From: JABJGO01 sp963921245 | GTDB taxonomy: Bacteria > Pseudomonadota > Alphaproteobacteria > Rhodospirillales > Casp-alpha2 | DNA length: 64,000 nucleotides | Assembly (NCBI GenBank): GCA_963921245.4 | Contig: CAWUEY030000001.1 | Coordinates: forward strand, 496,001-560,000 | Direction of reading: 5' to 3' | In this document: piece after piece, positions 24,035-33,119 of the stretch | Layout of the letters: each line of letters starts with the position of its first letter | Position numbering within the stretch: position 1 is the first letter of the stretch | The notes under the pieces: model-generated | What the model saw: only the letters and a program-made list of their open reading frames with translations | Database searches by the model: none | Told to the model about the DNA's origin: nothing | Position numbers and translations under genes: made by a program

Positions 24035-26275
24035 ATGAAGACTATTCCTTTGAAACGCATCAAATCGGTAAAGGAAGGCTTTAGGAGACGCCATTCACTG
24101 GGCGGACGGTTGCTCCGGTTTTATTTACCCCTGATCTGTCTGAGCCTGGCGCTGGTTTTTACGGTTCTTTTATGGCGAAATTATCAGGCCCTTATGGACA
24201 ATTTGCGCGCGGACCTGCAACAATTCGCCGTGATGCAGGCGACGGCTCTCGCAACACCCTTGTGGCGGCGGGATACGATGCATCTGGAACTGCTTGTCCA
24301 CGTTATGGTCAGCAATCCGAATGTCCATTCTTTACAGGTGACAGATCAGTCAGGAGCCCCTCTCGCGGCATACGGGCTTGAAGGAGAAAATGAAAATATT
24401 GCAGATCCCGGTCTATCGGTGCGAGTCCCCATCGTGTTTTCCCGTCCCAGAATTACTCGGCAGGTGGGAGAATTATTAGTAACCTTTCACGCAGAGGGAG
24501 TGAGGAAGACAATTCGTGATGACGTCATAACCGATACAATCGCCCTCGTCGCGTTGATGGTTATTCTGACCCTGACGACACTGTTGATCACACGTCGGTT
24601 TATCTCCGAACCCATCGAGAAACTACACGGTTCAATCACCGCGATGCAAAACGGGGATAAACCCGAGCCTGTCCTTTTGGATGCCGATAATGAATTGGGC
24701 GAATTGGTTCATGCTTACAATGAAATGCAAATGCAGCAGTCTGAGACCGAGAACCGGTTGCGGGATTTTGCCAGAGCAACGTCGGACTGCTTCTGGGAAA
24801 TGGATAAGGATTTACGATTTACCTATTTTTACATTCAAAAAGGAGAATTCATCGGTATCGATCCGTCCGCCTATATAGGAAAGACCCGGGAAGAAGTAAC
24901 GTCGAGCAAAATAGACGATCCCCATTGGCAGAAACATTTTGAGGACCTGAGAAATCATCGGGAGTTTCGTGATTTTCGCCATGACCTACTGGACAAAAAC
25001 GGGAAAACGGTCACGGTTAGTGTCAGCGGTATTCCTTTTTTTGATGACACTGGAGAATTTCAGGGGTACCGCGGTGTTACGGCAAATGTCACAGACCAGG
25101 AGACTGTTGAACGCGCCCTCAAGCTGAAAAGCCGTGAGGTTCTGGAAAACGAGATTCACCTCCGTCAATCGGCACAACTTTCCAAAGTAGGGTATTGGGT
25201 CTGGGATGAAATCAACGATCGGGCGGTATCCTGCTCTGAGGGTTGCGCTGAGATCCACGGTGTCACGGTTGAAGAATTCCTGGCACACAGCGCATCCATG
25301 GAAAAAGATTATGAATGGGTACACCCTGACGATCTTCCAAAGTATAAAGCTGTAATGGATAGCCTGGATAAAAATATAGGCTCGGTTGAAATTGTTTATC
25401 GTTTGATCAACTCCGATGGTGACATCCGTTATGTCCGAGACATTATCGAACCGGTGTTCGATGAACAGTGGCAACACATTCGTTCTTTCGGAGCGATTCA
25501 GGATATAACGGATCAAAAATGCGCCGAGCTGGCATTGATGGCCGCAAAGGAGGAATCAGAGCGTGCCAATCACGCCAAATCACAGTTCCTTGCACACATG
25601 AGTCACGAGCTGCGCACACCGTTGAACGCCATCATCGGGTTTTCCCAGATCATGTCAGAAGAGGTTTTTGGAAAGATCGGTGTGGAAAGATATCGCGAGT
25701 ACATCAATGACATTCAGACCTCGGGGCTCCATTTACTCAGCCTTATCAACGACGTTCTGGACCTTTCCAAGGTCGAGGTCGGTGAATTGATACTTGAAGA
25801 AACAGCGGTGGATTTGAATGAGATTATCCCGACAGCCATTCGCATGGTTCGGGGACGGCTGGAAGCAACGGGAATCTCTATCAATTTCAACCCGACACCC
25901 GGCCTGGCAAAAATCCGGGCCGACGAGCGGCTGCTTCGCCAGATTATGCTGAACCTGCTTTCCAATGCAGTGAAGTATAATAAAAAAGACGGAGCTGTTG
26001 ATGTGGCGGCGCACATCAACGGGTCCGGAGCCATCAATGTTTCCATTTCCGATACGGGAATCGGCATCGCCGAGCAAGACATACCTCGTGTCCTAGAACC
26101 GTTCGTCCAGGTCAGATCAAGCGCTCATATCACCGTCGAGGGGACGGGGCTTGGCCTATCTTTGTCAAAACAACTGGTGGCGCTCCATGGCGGTGAGCTC
26201 AAATTGGTGAGCTCTTTGGGAGAAGGAACCACCGTTACGGTTGTCCTGCCCGCTGACAGGGTTTTGGCAAACTAG
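24035..26275 (+). CDS. hybrid-free PAS sensor histidine kinase
   Basis: 746 residues. A membrane segment at ~27-50, a periplasmic/sensor stretch to ~165, a second membrane helix (LVALMVILTLTTLLI) and a HAMP linker precede two PAS domains (about 245-360 and 380-500). The HisKA domain has phospho-acceptor His524 in FLAHMSHELRTPLNAIIGFSQ. The ATPase has N-box NLLSNAVKYN and glycine boxes DTGIGIAEQD and GTGLGLSLSKQLVALHGG. It autophosphorylates and would pass phosphate to an unlinked regulator; no receiver domain or response regulator is adjacent. It is a stand-alone gene. Confidence 0.93.
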   Translation: MKTIPLKRIKSVKEGFRRRHSLGGRLLRFYLPLICLSLALVFTVLLWRNYQALMDNLRADLQQFAVMQATALATPLWRRDTMHLELLVHVMVSNPNVHSLQVTDQSGAPLAAYGLEGENENIADPGLSVRVPIVFSRPRITRQVGELLVTFHAEGVRKTIRDDVITDTIALVALMVILTLTTLLITRRFISEPIEKLHGSITAMQNGDKPEPVLLDADNELGELVHAYNEMQMQQSETENRLRDFARATSDCFWEMDKDLRFTYFYIQKGEFIGIDPSAYIGKTREEVTSSKIDDPHWQKHFEDLRNHREFRDFRHDLLDKNGKTVTVSVSGIPFFDDTGEFQGYRGVTANVTDQETVERALKLKSREVLENEIHLRQSAQLSKVGYWVWDEINDRAVSCSEGCAEIHGVTVEEFLAHSASMEKDYEWVHPDDLPKYKAVMDSLDKNIGSVEIVYRLINSDGDIRYVRDIIEPVFDEQWQHIRSFGAIQDITDQKCAELALMAAKEESERANHAKSQFLAHMSHELRTPLNAIIGFSQIMSEEVFGKIGVERYREYINDIQTSGLHLLSLINDVLDLSKVEVGELILEETAVDLNEIIPTAIRMVRGRLEATGISINFNPTPGLAKIRADERLLRQIMLNLLSNAVKYNKKDGAVDVAAHINGSGAINVSISDTGIGIAEQDIPRVLEPFVQVRSSAHITVEGTGLGLSLSKQLVALHGGELKLVSSLGEGTTVTVVLPADRVLAN

Positions 26276-26300
26276 GGCGTGTTTATTCGGCATCGGGCCT

Positions 26301-27386
26301 TCAGGTTTTCTGTTGTACCCTTTCATGATCCAACAGTGTCCGCTTGCGGTCTACACCCCACCGGTATCCTGTCAGTGAACCATCAGAACCAACGGCCCGA
26401 TGACAGGGAACAACCAGAGAAACCGGGTTGGTGGCACAGGCACGGCCAACGGCACGGGCGGCGTTCGGCTTTCCAAGTTCGGCGGCCAGTTGACCATAGG
26501 TGCGGGTCTCGCCCGGTGGAATGTCCTGGAGAGCGCGCCAGACACGGGCCTGAAACGCGGTGCCCTGAACATCAAGAGGCACATCCCGTTGCAGGCCGGG
26601 ATTATCGAAACTTTCGACAATCCGGCTTATCGTGTCGCTCAGTTGACCGGAGTCCGCACGAATATCTGCATGAGGGAATTCCTGTTTAAGCTCCTCAATC
26701 AATTCTTCGTCCGTATCTCCAAACCCGAGAAAAGCAACCCCACGGTCGGTCGCCGAAACAATCATGCGTTGCAGGGGTGAGTCTTCAATGGCGTAATACA
26801 TGCTGGCTCCTTTTCCTCCTTTGGCATAGCTGGCGGGCGTCATGCCCAGCCACGTTTCAGCGTTTTCGTACAACCGGCTTGCCGAACCGTATCCGGCTTC
26901 GTAAAGCGCCCCGGCGACCTGATCCCCGGATCGCAGCAATGAGCGAAAGTGCCGCCGCCGACACTCGTCGGCATACGCCCGCGGCGACACGCCCATCAGG
27001 GCCTTGAACCGCCGTTGTAAATGGTGCGGACTTAATCCACACCGGGCAGCCAGGGCCTCAAGGGTTGGAAGGCGATCACCGACATGATCGGTAACTGCAT
27101 TACAAACGGAGGCGATCAATCGCTGGTCGGCGTTGTCAGCATGAAATTCTTCAGGGCGGCACCGCAAACATGCCCGAAAACCGTTACGCACAGCAGCCTC
27201 TCGAACGGTAAAAAATTCTACGTTTTCACGCTTTGGTCGCCGCGATGGACAGGACGGCAGGCAATAGATACCCGTCGTCTTGACGGCAAAATAAAACGAA
27301 CCGTCCGCACCACGATCCCGGGCAAGAACCCGCCGCCAACGCTCCTCGTCCAGGTTAATGTTCGAAAATTCCAATACCTTTGTCAT
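26301..27386 (-). CDS. ada: bifunctional transcriptional activator / methylated-DNA repair protein Ada
   Basis: 361 residues with the full Ada layout. The N-terminal zinc domain has Cys42, Cys46 (YCLPSCPSRRP), Cys73 and Cys76 (ACLRC). An AraC-type helix-turn-helix follows at ~95-180, and then the O6-alkylguanine transferase domain with active-site PCHR (Cys328). It repairs methyl-phosphotriesters and O6-methylguanine and, when methylated, activates the adaptive response. No alkB or alkA is adjacent. It converges with the histidine kinase gene. Confidence 0.96.
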   Translation of the reverse strand: MTKVLEFSNINLDEERWRRVLARDRGADGSFYFAVKTTGIYCLPSCPSRRPKRENVEFFTVREAAVRNGFRACLRCRPEEFHADNADQRLIASVCNAVTDHVGDRLPTLEALAARCGLSPHHLQRRFKALMGVSPRAYADECRRRHFRSLLRSGDQVAGALYEAGYGSASRLYENAETWLGMTPASYAKGGKGASMYYAIEDSPLQRMIVSATDRGVAFLGFGDTDEELIEELKQEFPHADIRADSGQLSDTISRIVESFDNPGLQRDVPLDVQGTAFQARVWRALQDIPPGETRTYGQLAAELGKPNAARAVGRACATNPVSLVVPCHRAVGSDGSLTGYRWGVDRKRTLLDHERVQQKT

Positions 27387-27441
27387 GCAGGCATCATAGG
27401 CCCTCAGCGATCGAAATCTATCCGAAGATTGTGGTTAAATC

Positions 27442-28167
27442 TCAACCGTAAAGATGAAGCTCATTTCCCTGTGCTCGCAGCCATTCCCGTCCGATCTCCC
27501 TATAGGGCGTCAACCGATCAACAACAGCCCAAAACGCAGGGCTGTGGTTGTGCTCAACCAGGTGGGCAACTTCGTGCGCAACCACGTAATCCAGAACCGG
27601 GTCCGGGGCCAGAATAAGCCGCCAGGAAAAATTGAGGTTGCCTGATGGCGAACAGGAGCCCCAACGAGACCGGGTGTCACGGATGGTAATTTTACCGCGT
27701 GCCAATCCGATCATGCGAACCTTCTGGTCCGCGATTTCGGTTGTCCGTTCGCGCGCCTGCCGCTTGAACCAGTCGACCAATCGGCGGGCAACATGTTCGG
27801 GGTGCCCGTTGATCAATAACTTTCCGTCCTCTGCGCAAACCGTCCCGCGACCCGGCCCCATTTCCACAATCACGTGCTCTTCGCCTCGGAAGGGTACGCG
27901 GATACCGCCCTTTAGAACAATGGACGAACGGTGAGAATCAATCTGTTCCATCAACCAGACCGCGCGATCTGCCGCGAAATCTAGCCCTGCTTTCAGCGAG
28001 ACCCCAAGCGGCAACGTGACGCCGCCGCCGTCGCCACGCTTATTGACCCGCAGGATCATCCGGCGGGTGCGGGCATTCCATCTAATCGCAATCGGTATGT
28101 TTCTGCCGTCAACCATAATGGAAGACTGCTGTTGCTCAGGCGTTGTTCCTGTGCGGTTCCAAACCAT
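27442..28167 (-). CDS. YgjP-like/SprT-type metal-dependent hydrolase (DUF45)
   Basis: 241 residues. The zinc motif HEVAH occurs in DYVVAHEVAHLVEHNHSPAFWAVVDRL near the C-terminus, with RDTRSRWGSCSPSGNLNFSWRLI before it, both diagnostic of the UPF0758/YgjP (DUF45, M48-like) group. The N-terminal part is beta-rich. The substrate is unknown. No signal peptide is seen, so it is cytosolic. It lies between ada and the DapA-family gene on the same strand with short gaps, so it may be co-transcribed. Confidence 0.85.
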   Translation of the reverse strand: MVWNRTGTTPEQQQSSIMVDGRNIPIAIRWNARTRRMILRVNKRGDGGGVTLPLGVSLKAGLDFAADRAVWLMEQIDSHRSSIVLKGGIRVPFRGEEHVIVEMGPGRGTVCAEDGKLLINGHPEHVARRLVDWFKRQARERTTEIADQKVRMIGLARGKITIRDTRSRWGSCSPSGNLNFSWRLILAPDPVLDYVVAHEVAHLVEHNHSPAFWAVVDRLTPYREIGREWLRAQGNELHLYG

Positions 28168-28190
28168 CTTCAGCGGAAAACGATCAAGGA

Positions 28191-29114
28191 TCAGACCGCG
28201 GGTATCGCGTAGTCGATGGTATCAATGGCGGCAAAAAGCTCATTCCTTTGTTGCTCGCTGAGAGACACCAACGGCGGGCGGACGCCGTCCCATCCCTCAT
28301 CACCGTGATGGCGCGCCATTAACGCCTTTAGCGCGGACGACAGGGGATAACCGGCAATAACCGTGCGCAGGGCCTGGATAATGGCTTCGGCCCCCTGGTC
28401 AACACGTTGCTCATTGGTCCAGGCAGAATACACCCGTTGCGCCGCCGCCATGGCAACGTTGCTGACGGCGGTAATACAACCAGCACCACCGGCTTTCAGG
28501 ACATTCAGGAACGCGGATTCCGAGCCCGGAAAAACATTGAAGCCCGGGAATTTTTTGAGCATTTCCAGCATGTTCTGCTCATCACCGGAACTGTCCTTGA
28601 CGCCGACGACAATTCCTGGAAACGCCTGAACCAATCGGTCGATCAGATCGTGACTGAACGGAATGCCGGACATCTGCGGGAAATGATAGAGGTAGACCCG
28701 TAGATCATTGGACGCCACGTGATTGATGATTTTGTCAAAGGAAACGAACAAACCGTCATCACCGACCCCCTTGATATAATAGGGCGGCAGAAGCAGTGCC
28801 CCCCCGGCACCGATATCGACGGAATGTTTTGTCAGTTCCGCGGCATCCACATAGTTGGCCGCGCCGGTTCCAGGCATGGTTTTCGCCAGCGGAATACCCG
28901 CTTTGCCCAGACCTTCGAGAATGTCCATGCGCTCACGAACAGTGAATGATTGCGCTTCTCCGGTTGTTCCGAGAATACCGAGGCCGTCACTGCCATTGGC
29001 GAGCAACCACTGACAATGTGCCGTCATGCGACCGATATCGGGGCTCATATCCCGGTTCAACGGGGTCAGAACAGCGGCGTTCACGCCTTTCAGAATTCGG
29101 GGATCAGCGTTCAT
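28191..29114 (-). CDS. dihydrodipicolinate synthase/N-acetylneuraminate lyase family protein
   Basis: 307 residues, a (beta/alpha)8 class I aldolase. Visible features are NGSDGLGILGTTGEAQS (phosphate/pyruvate-binding GTTGE), the Tyr in VYLYHFPQMSG and the Schiff-base Lys in VVGVKDSSGD. True DapA usually has longer conserved blocks and sits elsewhere, so this could be a DapA paralog acting on another 2-keto acid. Two tandem copies of TCTATATAGG lie just upstream of the start (29130-29150). Confidence 0.85.
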   Translation of the reverse strand: MNADPRILKGVNAAVLTPLNRDMSPDIGRMTAHCQWLLANGSDGLGILGTTGEAQSFTVRERMDILEGLGKAGIPLAKTMPGTGAANYVDAAELTKHSVDIGAGGALLLPPYYIKGVGDDGLFVSFDKIINHVASNDLRVYLYHFPQMSGIPFSHDLIDRLVQAFPGIVVGVKDSSGDEQNMLEMLKKFPGFNVFPGSESAFLNVLKAGGAGCITAVSNVAMAAAQRVYSAWTNEQRVDQGAEAIIQALRTVIAGYPLSSALKALMARHHGDEGWDGVRPPLVSLSEQQRNELFAAIDTIDYAIPAV

Positions 29115-29177
29115 TCAAGGTGTCCTCGTCTATATAGGTCTATATAGGGAAAAACTGCTGTGTAGTGGCTAGCACGT

Positions 29178-29630
29178 TCAGGCGGGCCAATCCACAATTC
29201 GTTGATCAAGATCGATAACATCTTGTTCGGAAATTGCCCGTCCCCTCACGGATATCCCGGCTTTGTGAACCGATTCAGGGTCCCCGGAGACTAACGGGTG
29301 CCAGTCGTAGAGCGGTCGGCCTTCCGCCAGTAACCGGTAGGCACAGGTAGACGTCATCCAGCGCAACCCGGAAATGTTATCCGCTGTCAGCACCACACAA
29401 TCGGGAACTTCACAAACCCTGTTTTCGTAGTTGCCGCAGCGACATGTCTCCAGATTCAGCAGCCGACAAGCCGCATCCGTAAAAAAGATATCATCGTCGT
29501 CGCTGATCAGCTTGTTGAGACAGCACCGGCCACAGCCATCACACAGGGACTCCCATTCTTCCGGAGTCATTTCCAAAAGGGTTTTCCGTTCCCAGAACGG
29601 GCGGTTGTCATCGTCATTGCTGTCGGTCAT
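29178..29630 (-). CDS. UPF0260 cysteine-cluster protein (YcgN family)
   Basis: 150 residues with the zinc/iron-chelating cluster CDGCGRCCLNKL, later CRLLNLETCRCGNYENR and VPDCV, and the conserved C-terminal STCAYRLLAEGRPLYDWHPL ... SVRGRAISEQDV. Members probably bind metal; the role is unknown. The ATG is directly preceded by a fragment homologous to its own C-terminus (29634-29855). Confidence 0.92.
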   Translation of the reverse strand: MTDSNDDDNRPFWERKTLLEMTPEEWESLCDGCGRCCLNKLISDDDDIFFTDAACRLLNLETCRCGNYENRVCEVPDCVVLTADNISGLRWMTSTCAYRLLAEGRPLYDWHPLVSGDPESVHKAGISVRGRAISEQDVIDLDQRIVDWPA

Positions 29631-29633
29631 TGT

Positions 29634-29855
29634 TCAGTCCAACCAGACCACCATACAGCAAGTATAATCCGAAACGTCCCTTTCCGAAACCATGCGCCCA
29701 CGCACGGCGTTTTCGGCTTCGTGGACCCGGTCCCTGTTCCCGCAAACCAGATGATGCCAGGGTACCCGTTCCTCGCCCTTTGAAACCTGGACACCGGCAC
29801 AACTGGCCTCCGCCAGGATGCGGGTGCCGGCAGATTTTCGCGACTCATGGCGGTG
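29634..29855 (-). pseudogene. truncated YcgN-like (UPF0260) fragment behind cobB
   Basis: This minus-strand frame opens immediately after, and in phase with, the cobB stop codon and has no usable start. Its translation SCAGVQVSKGEERVPWHHL ... VHEAENAVRGRMVSERDV aligns without gaps to the C-terminus of the adjacent YcgN protein (CAYRLLAEGRPLYDWHPL ... VHKAGISVRGRAISEQDV) and ends at the same distance (VVWLD versus VDWPA). The Cys-cluster N-terminal half is missing. It looks like the remnant of a tandem duplicate, or of an ancestral read-through fusion. Confidence 0.55.
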
Positions 29856-31187
29856 TTACGCCGCTTGATCAATCAGGTGAAAAAACGATCCCGCAACCGA
29901 CCCCTTGGACATACCCATGGGGCCTAGATCCTGACCTCTGGCGGCCTCGGCTTGGAACAGAGCAAGGCTTTTATCTTCGGAAATGATACGCGCGTAATGG
30001 AATTCATGGCCGTTCAGGCACTGCCCTGTCTTGCCCAGTATCGTATCACTCAAACACGTGACGCGACGGTATCCCAAATGCAGTTTCCGATTCGCAAAAG
30101 ACGTCGCCAAAGGCAAAAGGCCAGCCATGCCATGAAAGGTGCCGTCTGCGTCCTGTAATTTTTTGCCCAGAACCATGTAACCCCCGCACTCTCCGTAGAT
30201 GGCAATGCCGCGAGCGGCGGCATCACGCAACGATCTGAGGAAATGGCCTGCATTGGCCAGTGTTTCGGCATGAAGTTCCGGGTATCCACCCGGTAAATAA
30301 ATCGCGGCGGCGGCCGCATCGGGGGTTTCATTGGCAAGCGGAGAGAAAAAACTGATCTCTGCTCCAGCAGCCCGCCAACCATGGAGGACGTGATCATAAC
30401 AAAATGCAAACGCCGTATCCCGGGCAACAGCTATACGTTGACCCAGGGCAGGTAGCACGGTCTGATTGTGATCGGGTTTTCCACGTGTCCCCGCCGCGGC
30501 CAGTCTGGTCAGCGCATCAAGATTGACATCACGTTCCACATGCCGTGCTGCACGGTCCAGAAAACCGTCCAGGTCGTCATGTTCTTCGGCCTGAACCAAT
30601 CCCAGATGGCGCGACGGCAAGGACAGGGCAGGTTCCCGCGATACATAGCCCAAAACCGGAAGATCTGGCATATGAAGGGCCATTGCCTCGCCAATAATCT
30701 GGCGGTGACGGTCACTCCCCACGTTGTTAAAGATGACGCCGCCGATAATAATGTCGTCTCGATGGTTCGAAAATCCCTGAACAATGGCCGCCGCGGAGGC
30801 CGCCTGAGCCCGCACATCCACCACAAGGATAACAGGCCAGCCGAAGTGAGCGGCAAGATCGGCAGTAGAACCCTCCGACGCTGTGGCCCCATCGAATAGT
30901 CCCATGACTCCTTCACAGACAATCAGGTCGGCACCTTCGCCCATTCGCGAAGCGACGGCGGTTAACGTCTCTGGTCGCATGGCCCAGATATCCAGGTTCT
31001 CAGACGGGCGCGCGATTGCCACCGCGTGAAAGACTGGATCGATGTAATCGGGCCCCACCTTGGCAGAAGATACGGCGACTCCTCTGTTCTTCAGGGCACG
31101 CAACACCCCGAGGGTCAGGAAGGTCTTTCCGCTACCCGAAGAGGGGGCGGCGATAACGAGGCCTCTCGGGGTTCCTGGTGCGCCCAC
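29856..31187 (-). CDS. cobB: (hydrogeno)byrinic acid a,c-diamide synthase
   Basis: 443 residues. The N-terminal dethiobiotin-synthetase-like domain has the P-loop APSSGSGKTFLTLG, with AKVGPDYIDPVFH and CEGVMGLFDGAT. The C-terminal glutamine amidotransferase domain has LPGGYPELHAETL and the nucleophile Cys in YGECGGYMVLG. It amidates the a and c side chains of the corrin using ATP and glutamine. It begins six bases after the SCO gene, so the two are probably co-transcribed. Confidence 0.95.
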   Translation of the reverse strand: MGAPGTPRGLVIAAPSSGSGKTFLTLGVLRALKNRGVAVSSAKVGPDYIDPVFHAVAIARPSENLDIWAMRPETLTAVASRMGEGADLIVCEGVMGLFDGATASEGSTADLAAHFGWPVILVVDVRAQAASAAAIVQGFSNHRDDIIIGGVIFNNVGSDRHRQIIGEAMALHMPDLPVLGYVSREPALSLPSRHLGLVQAEEHDDLDGFLDRAARHVERDVNLDALTRLAAAGTRGKPDHNQTVLPALGQRIAVARDTAFAFCYDHVLHGWRAAGAEISFFSPLANETPDAAAAAIYLPGGYPELHAETLANAGHFLRSLRDAAARGIAIYGECGGYMVLGKKLQDADGTFHGMAGLLPLATSFANRKLHLGYRRVTCLSDTILGKTGQCLNGHEFHYARIISEDKSLALFQAEAARGQDLGPMGMSKGSVAGSFFHLIDQAA

Positions 31188-31193
31188 GCGCCC

Positions 31194-31808
31194 TCAACCG
31201 GTCTGAGCCAAAATAGCCCTGATCTGGTCCACCATGGACTGGGGATCCGTCCGGTGCGAGAAATGAGCGGCGTATTCTCCGTCTTCATTCATCAGATAGG
31301 TAATCGTGGTATGGTCCATCAGATAGTCTTCCGGGTCCGCGCTATTTTCCTGGACCTTGGCGTAGTAAACGCCATACCCCTTGGCGATGGCCCTAACCTG
31401 TTCGGTATTGCCGGTCAGACCGATAATCGAGGGATGAAAATGAACCAGATAATCGCGCAGGTATTCAGGGGTATCGCGCGCCGGATCAATGGTTACAAAC
31501 AACGGATTGACCTTCTTCGCATCGGCACCCAGCAAATCGAGGGCTGTGGAGATTGTACTCAGCGTGGTTGGGCACATATCGGGACAGAATGTGTAGCCGA
31601 AAAAGACGAGCATGTGCCGCCCTTGATAGGTCCGCTCGGTAACAGGATTCCCCAGGTGATCGGTCATGGTAAAGGGGCCACCCAACCCGGACTGATCACC
31701 GTTTTTACCGCTGATTGGACCGAAATATCCGTCTTGAATCGCGACCCAGAGCCCGCCACCACCGACAATCAAAACCAGAACCGCGATAATGCCGCGAACC
31801 TGCCTCAT
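31194..31808 (-). CDS. SCO1/SenC family copper chaperone
   Basis: 204 residues from MRQVRGIIAVLVLIVGGGG, an N-terminal membrane anchor; the open frame extends 65 codons upstream but without SCO features. The thioredoxin-like domain has the copper motif CPDMCP in FFGYTFCPDMCPTTL, FVTIDPARDTPEYL, and the distal His in DHTTITYLM. SCO proteins deliver copper to the CuA site of cytochrome oxidase in the periplasm. Its place directly upstream of cobB is unusual for a cobalamin operon. Confidence 0.92.
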   Translation of the reverse strand: MRQVRGIIAVLVLIVGGGGLWVAIQDGYFGPISGKNGDQSGLGGPFTMTDHLGNPVTERTYQGRHMLVFFGYTFCPDMCPTTLSTISTALDLLGADAKKVNPLFVTIDPARDTPEYLRDYLVHFHPSIIGLTGNTEQVRAIAKGYGVYYAKVQENSADPEDYLMDHTTITYLMNEDGEYAAHFSHRTDPQSMVDQIRAILAQTG

Positions 31809-31941
31809 CTCTGGAAACTCCGTTTCAGCCAAACCGGGTAGGCCCATCATACGGACCCGGCAAACCCTGTCTAGCTTACAATTGTGGCAAACGAACACAT
31901 CTGCGAGCCGGACGATATTACCACCGAAAAGTGCAGTGACA

Positions 31942-31968
31942 GGGCCACGAAGTGCGATACAGTGGCCC
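31942..31968 (+). promoter_or_regulatory. hairpin in front of cbiD
   Basis: GGGCCAC (31942-31948) and GTGGCCC (31962-31968) form a perfect 7-bp stem with a 13-base loop, ending five bases before the cbiD ATG. It occupies the position of the ribosome-binding site, so it could control translation. The conserved core of a cobalamin riboswitch was not recognised around it. Confidence 0.45.
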
Positions 31969-31973
31969 GTATC

Positions 31974-33119
31974 ATGACGGATACTGACCAAAATACGGGG
32001 CAAAACACGGCCATCGGGCTGGAGTCAGTGGCACGGAAACCTGAAGCTAACCTGCGGCGCGGTTGGACCACAGGCGCTTGTGCCACGGGCGCGGCTTGCG
32101 CTGCCTATCAGGGCCTGATCACCGGCCAATTCCCGGAAACCATTTCCATCCGGCTACCCCGCGGACAGCAACCAGTTTTTGAACTCAAGCGTTCGGAAAT
32201 TCTGGAAAACAGGCGGGCTGTCGCTTCCATCATCAAGGATGCGGGCGACGATCCTGATGTGACCCACGGCGCCGAGATTGTCGCTACCGTTCAACGGGGA
32301 GAGCCGGATACCGGCATTACCTTTTTCGCCGGCGAAGGTGTGGGAACGGTAATGTTGCCCGGTTTGCCGCTGTCGGTGGGAGAGCCGGCCATCAACCCGA
32401 AACCCCGTGAAATGATGGCCGACAATCTGACCGCTTTGATCGCCGAGTTGGGTGGTTTCTCCGATATTGCCATTACTGTCTCCATTCCGGGGGGCGAAAC
32501 ACTCGCAGAAAAAACCATGAATGGGCGCCTGGGTATTGCCGGTGGGCTCTCGGTACTGGGAACCACGGGTGTGGTCATTCCATTTTCCTGTGCATCCTGG
32601 ATTCATTCCATCCATCGGGGTGTGGACGTCGCCCGCGCTGGGAATCAGAACCACATTGTCGCCAGCACCGGTTCGACCTCGGAGGCAGCGGCCCGAACCC
32701 TATTCGATGTTCCGGAAACGGCACTCATCGACATGGGGGACTTTGTCGGGGGCCTGCTCAAGTACCTGCGCGAGAACCCTCTGCCCCGGCTCACCATTGC
32801 CGGTGGTTTTGGCAAGATTACCAAATTGTCACAAGGCGCGCTGGACCTGCATTCATCGCGGTCCCGCGTAGATATGAAAAAACTTGCCCGCGTGGCCCGT
32901 TTGAGCGGCTGTACCCAACAAACCGCCCACGCCATACGCGGCGCCAACACCGCCCTCGAAGCGCTCACCCTTGCCGACAAGCAAGGCATCAATCTCGCGG
33001 TTCCGGTTGCATTGCAGGCCCGGGAAGTGGCGCGGGCAACCGTTATCGGCAACATGGAGATCGACGTTCTGATTGTCGACCGTCAAGGCAAGATGATTGG
33101 AAACACCCGTGACCGGTAA
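31974..33119 (+). CDS. cbiD: cobalt-precorrin-5B (C1)-methyltransferase
   Basis: About 381 residues from MTDTDQNTGQ; the frame is open 30 codons further upstream through the hairpin region. Family marks are LRRGWTTGACATGAACAAY, VGTVMLPGLPLSVGEPAINPKPREM, GRLGIAGGLSVLGTTGVVIPFS and IAGGFGKITKLSQGALDLHS. CbiD methylates C1 after ring contraction in the oxygen-independent pathway, replacing CobF of the aerobic route. It overlaps cobK and is divergent from the SCO-cobB operon. Confidence 0.94.
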   Translation: MTDTDQNTGQNTAIGLESVARKPEANLRRGWTTGACATGAACAAYQGLITGQFPETISIRLPRGQQPVFELKRSEILENRRAVASIIKDAGDDPDVTHGAEIVATVQRGEPDTGITFFAGEGVGTVMLPGLPLSVGEPAINPKPREMMADNLTALIAELGGFSDIAITVSIPGGETLAEKTMNGRLGIAGGLSVLGTTGVVIPFSCASWIHSIHRGVDVARAGNQNHIVASTGSTSEAAARTLFDVPETALIDMGDFVGGLLKYLRENPLPRLTIAGGFGKITKLSQGALDLHSSRSRVDMKKLARVARLSGCTQQTAHAIRGANTALEALTLADKQGINLAVPVALQAREVARATVIGNMEIDVLIVDRQGKMIGNTRDR

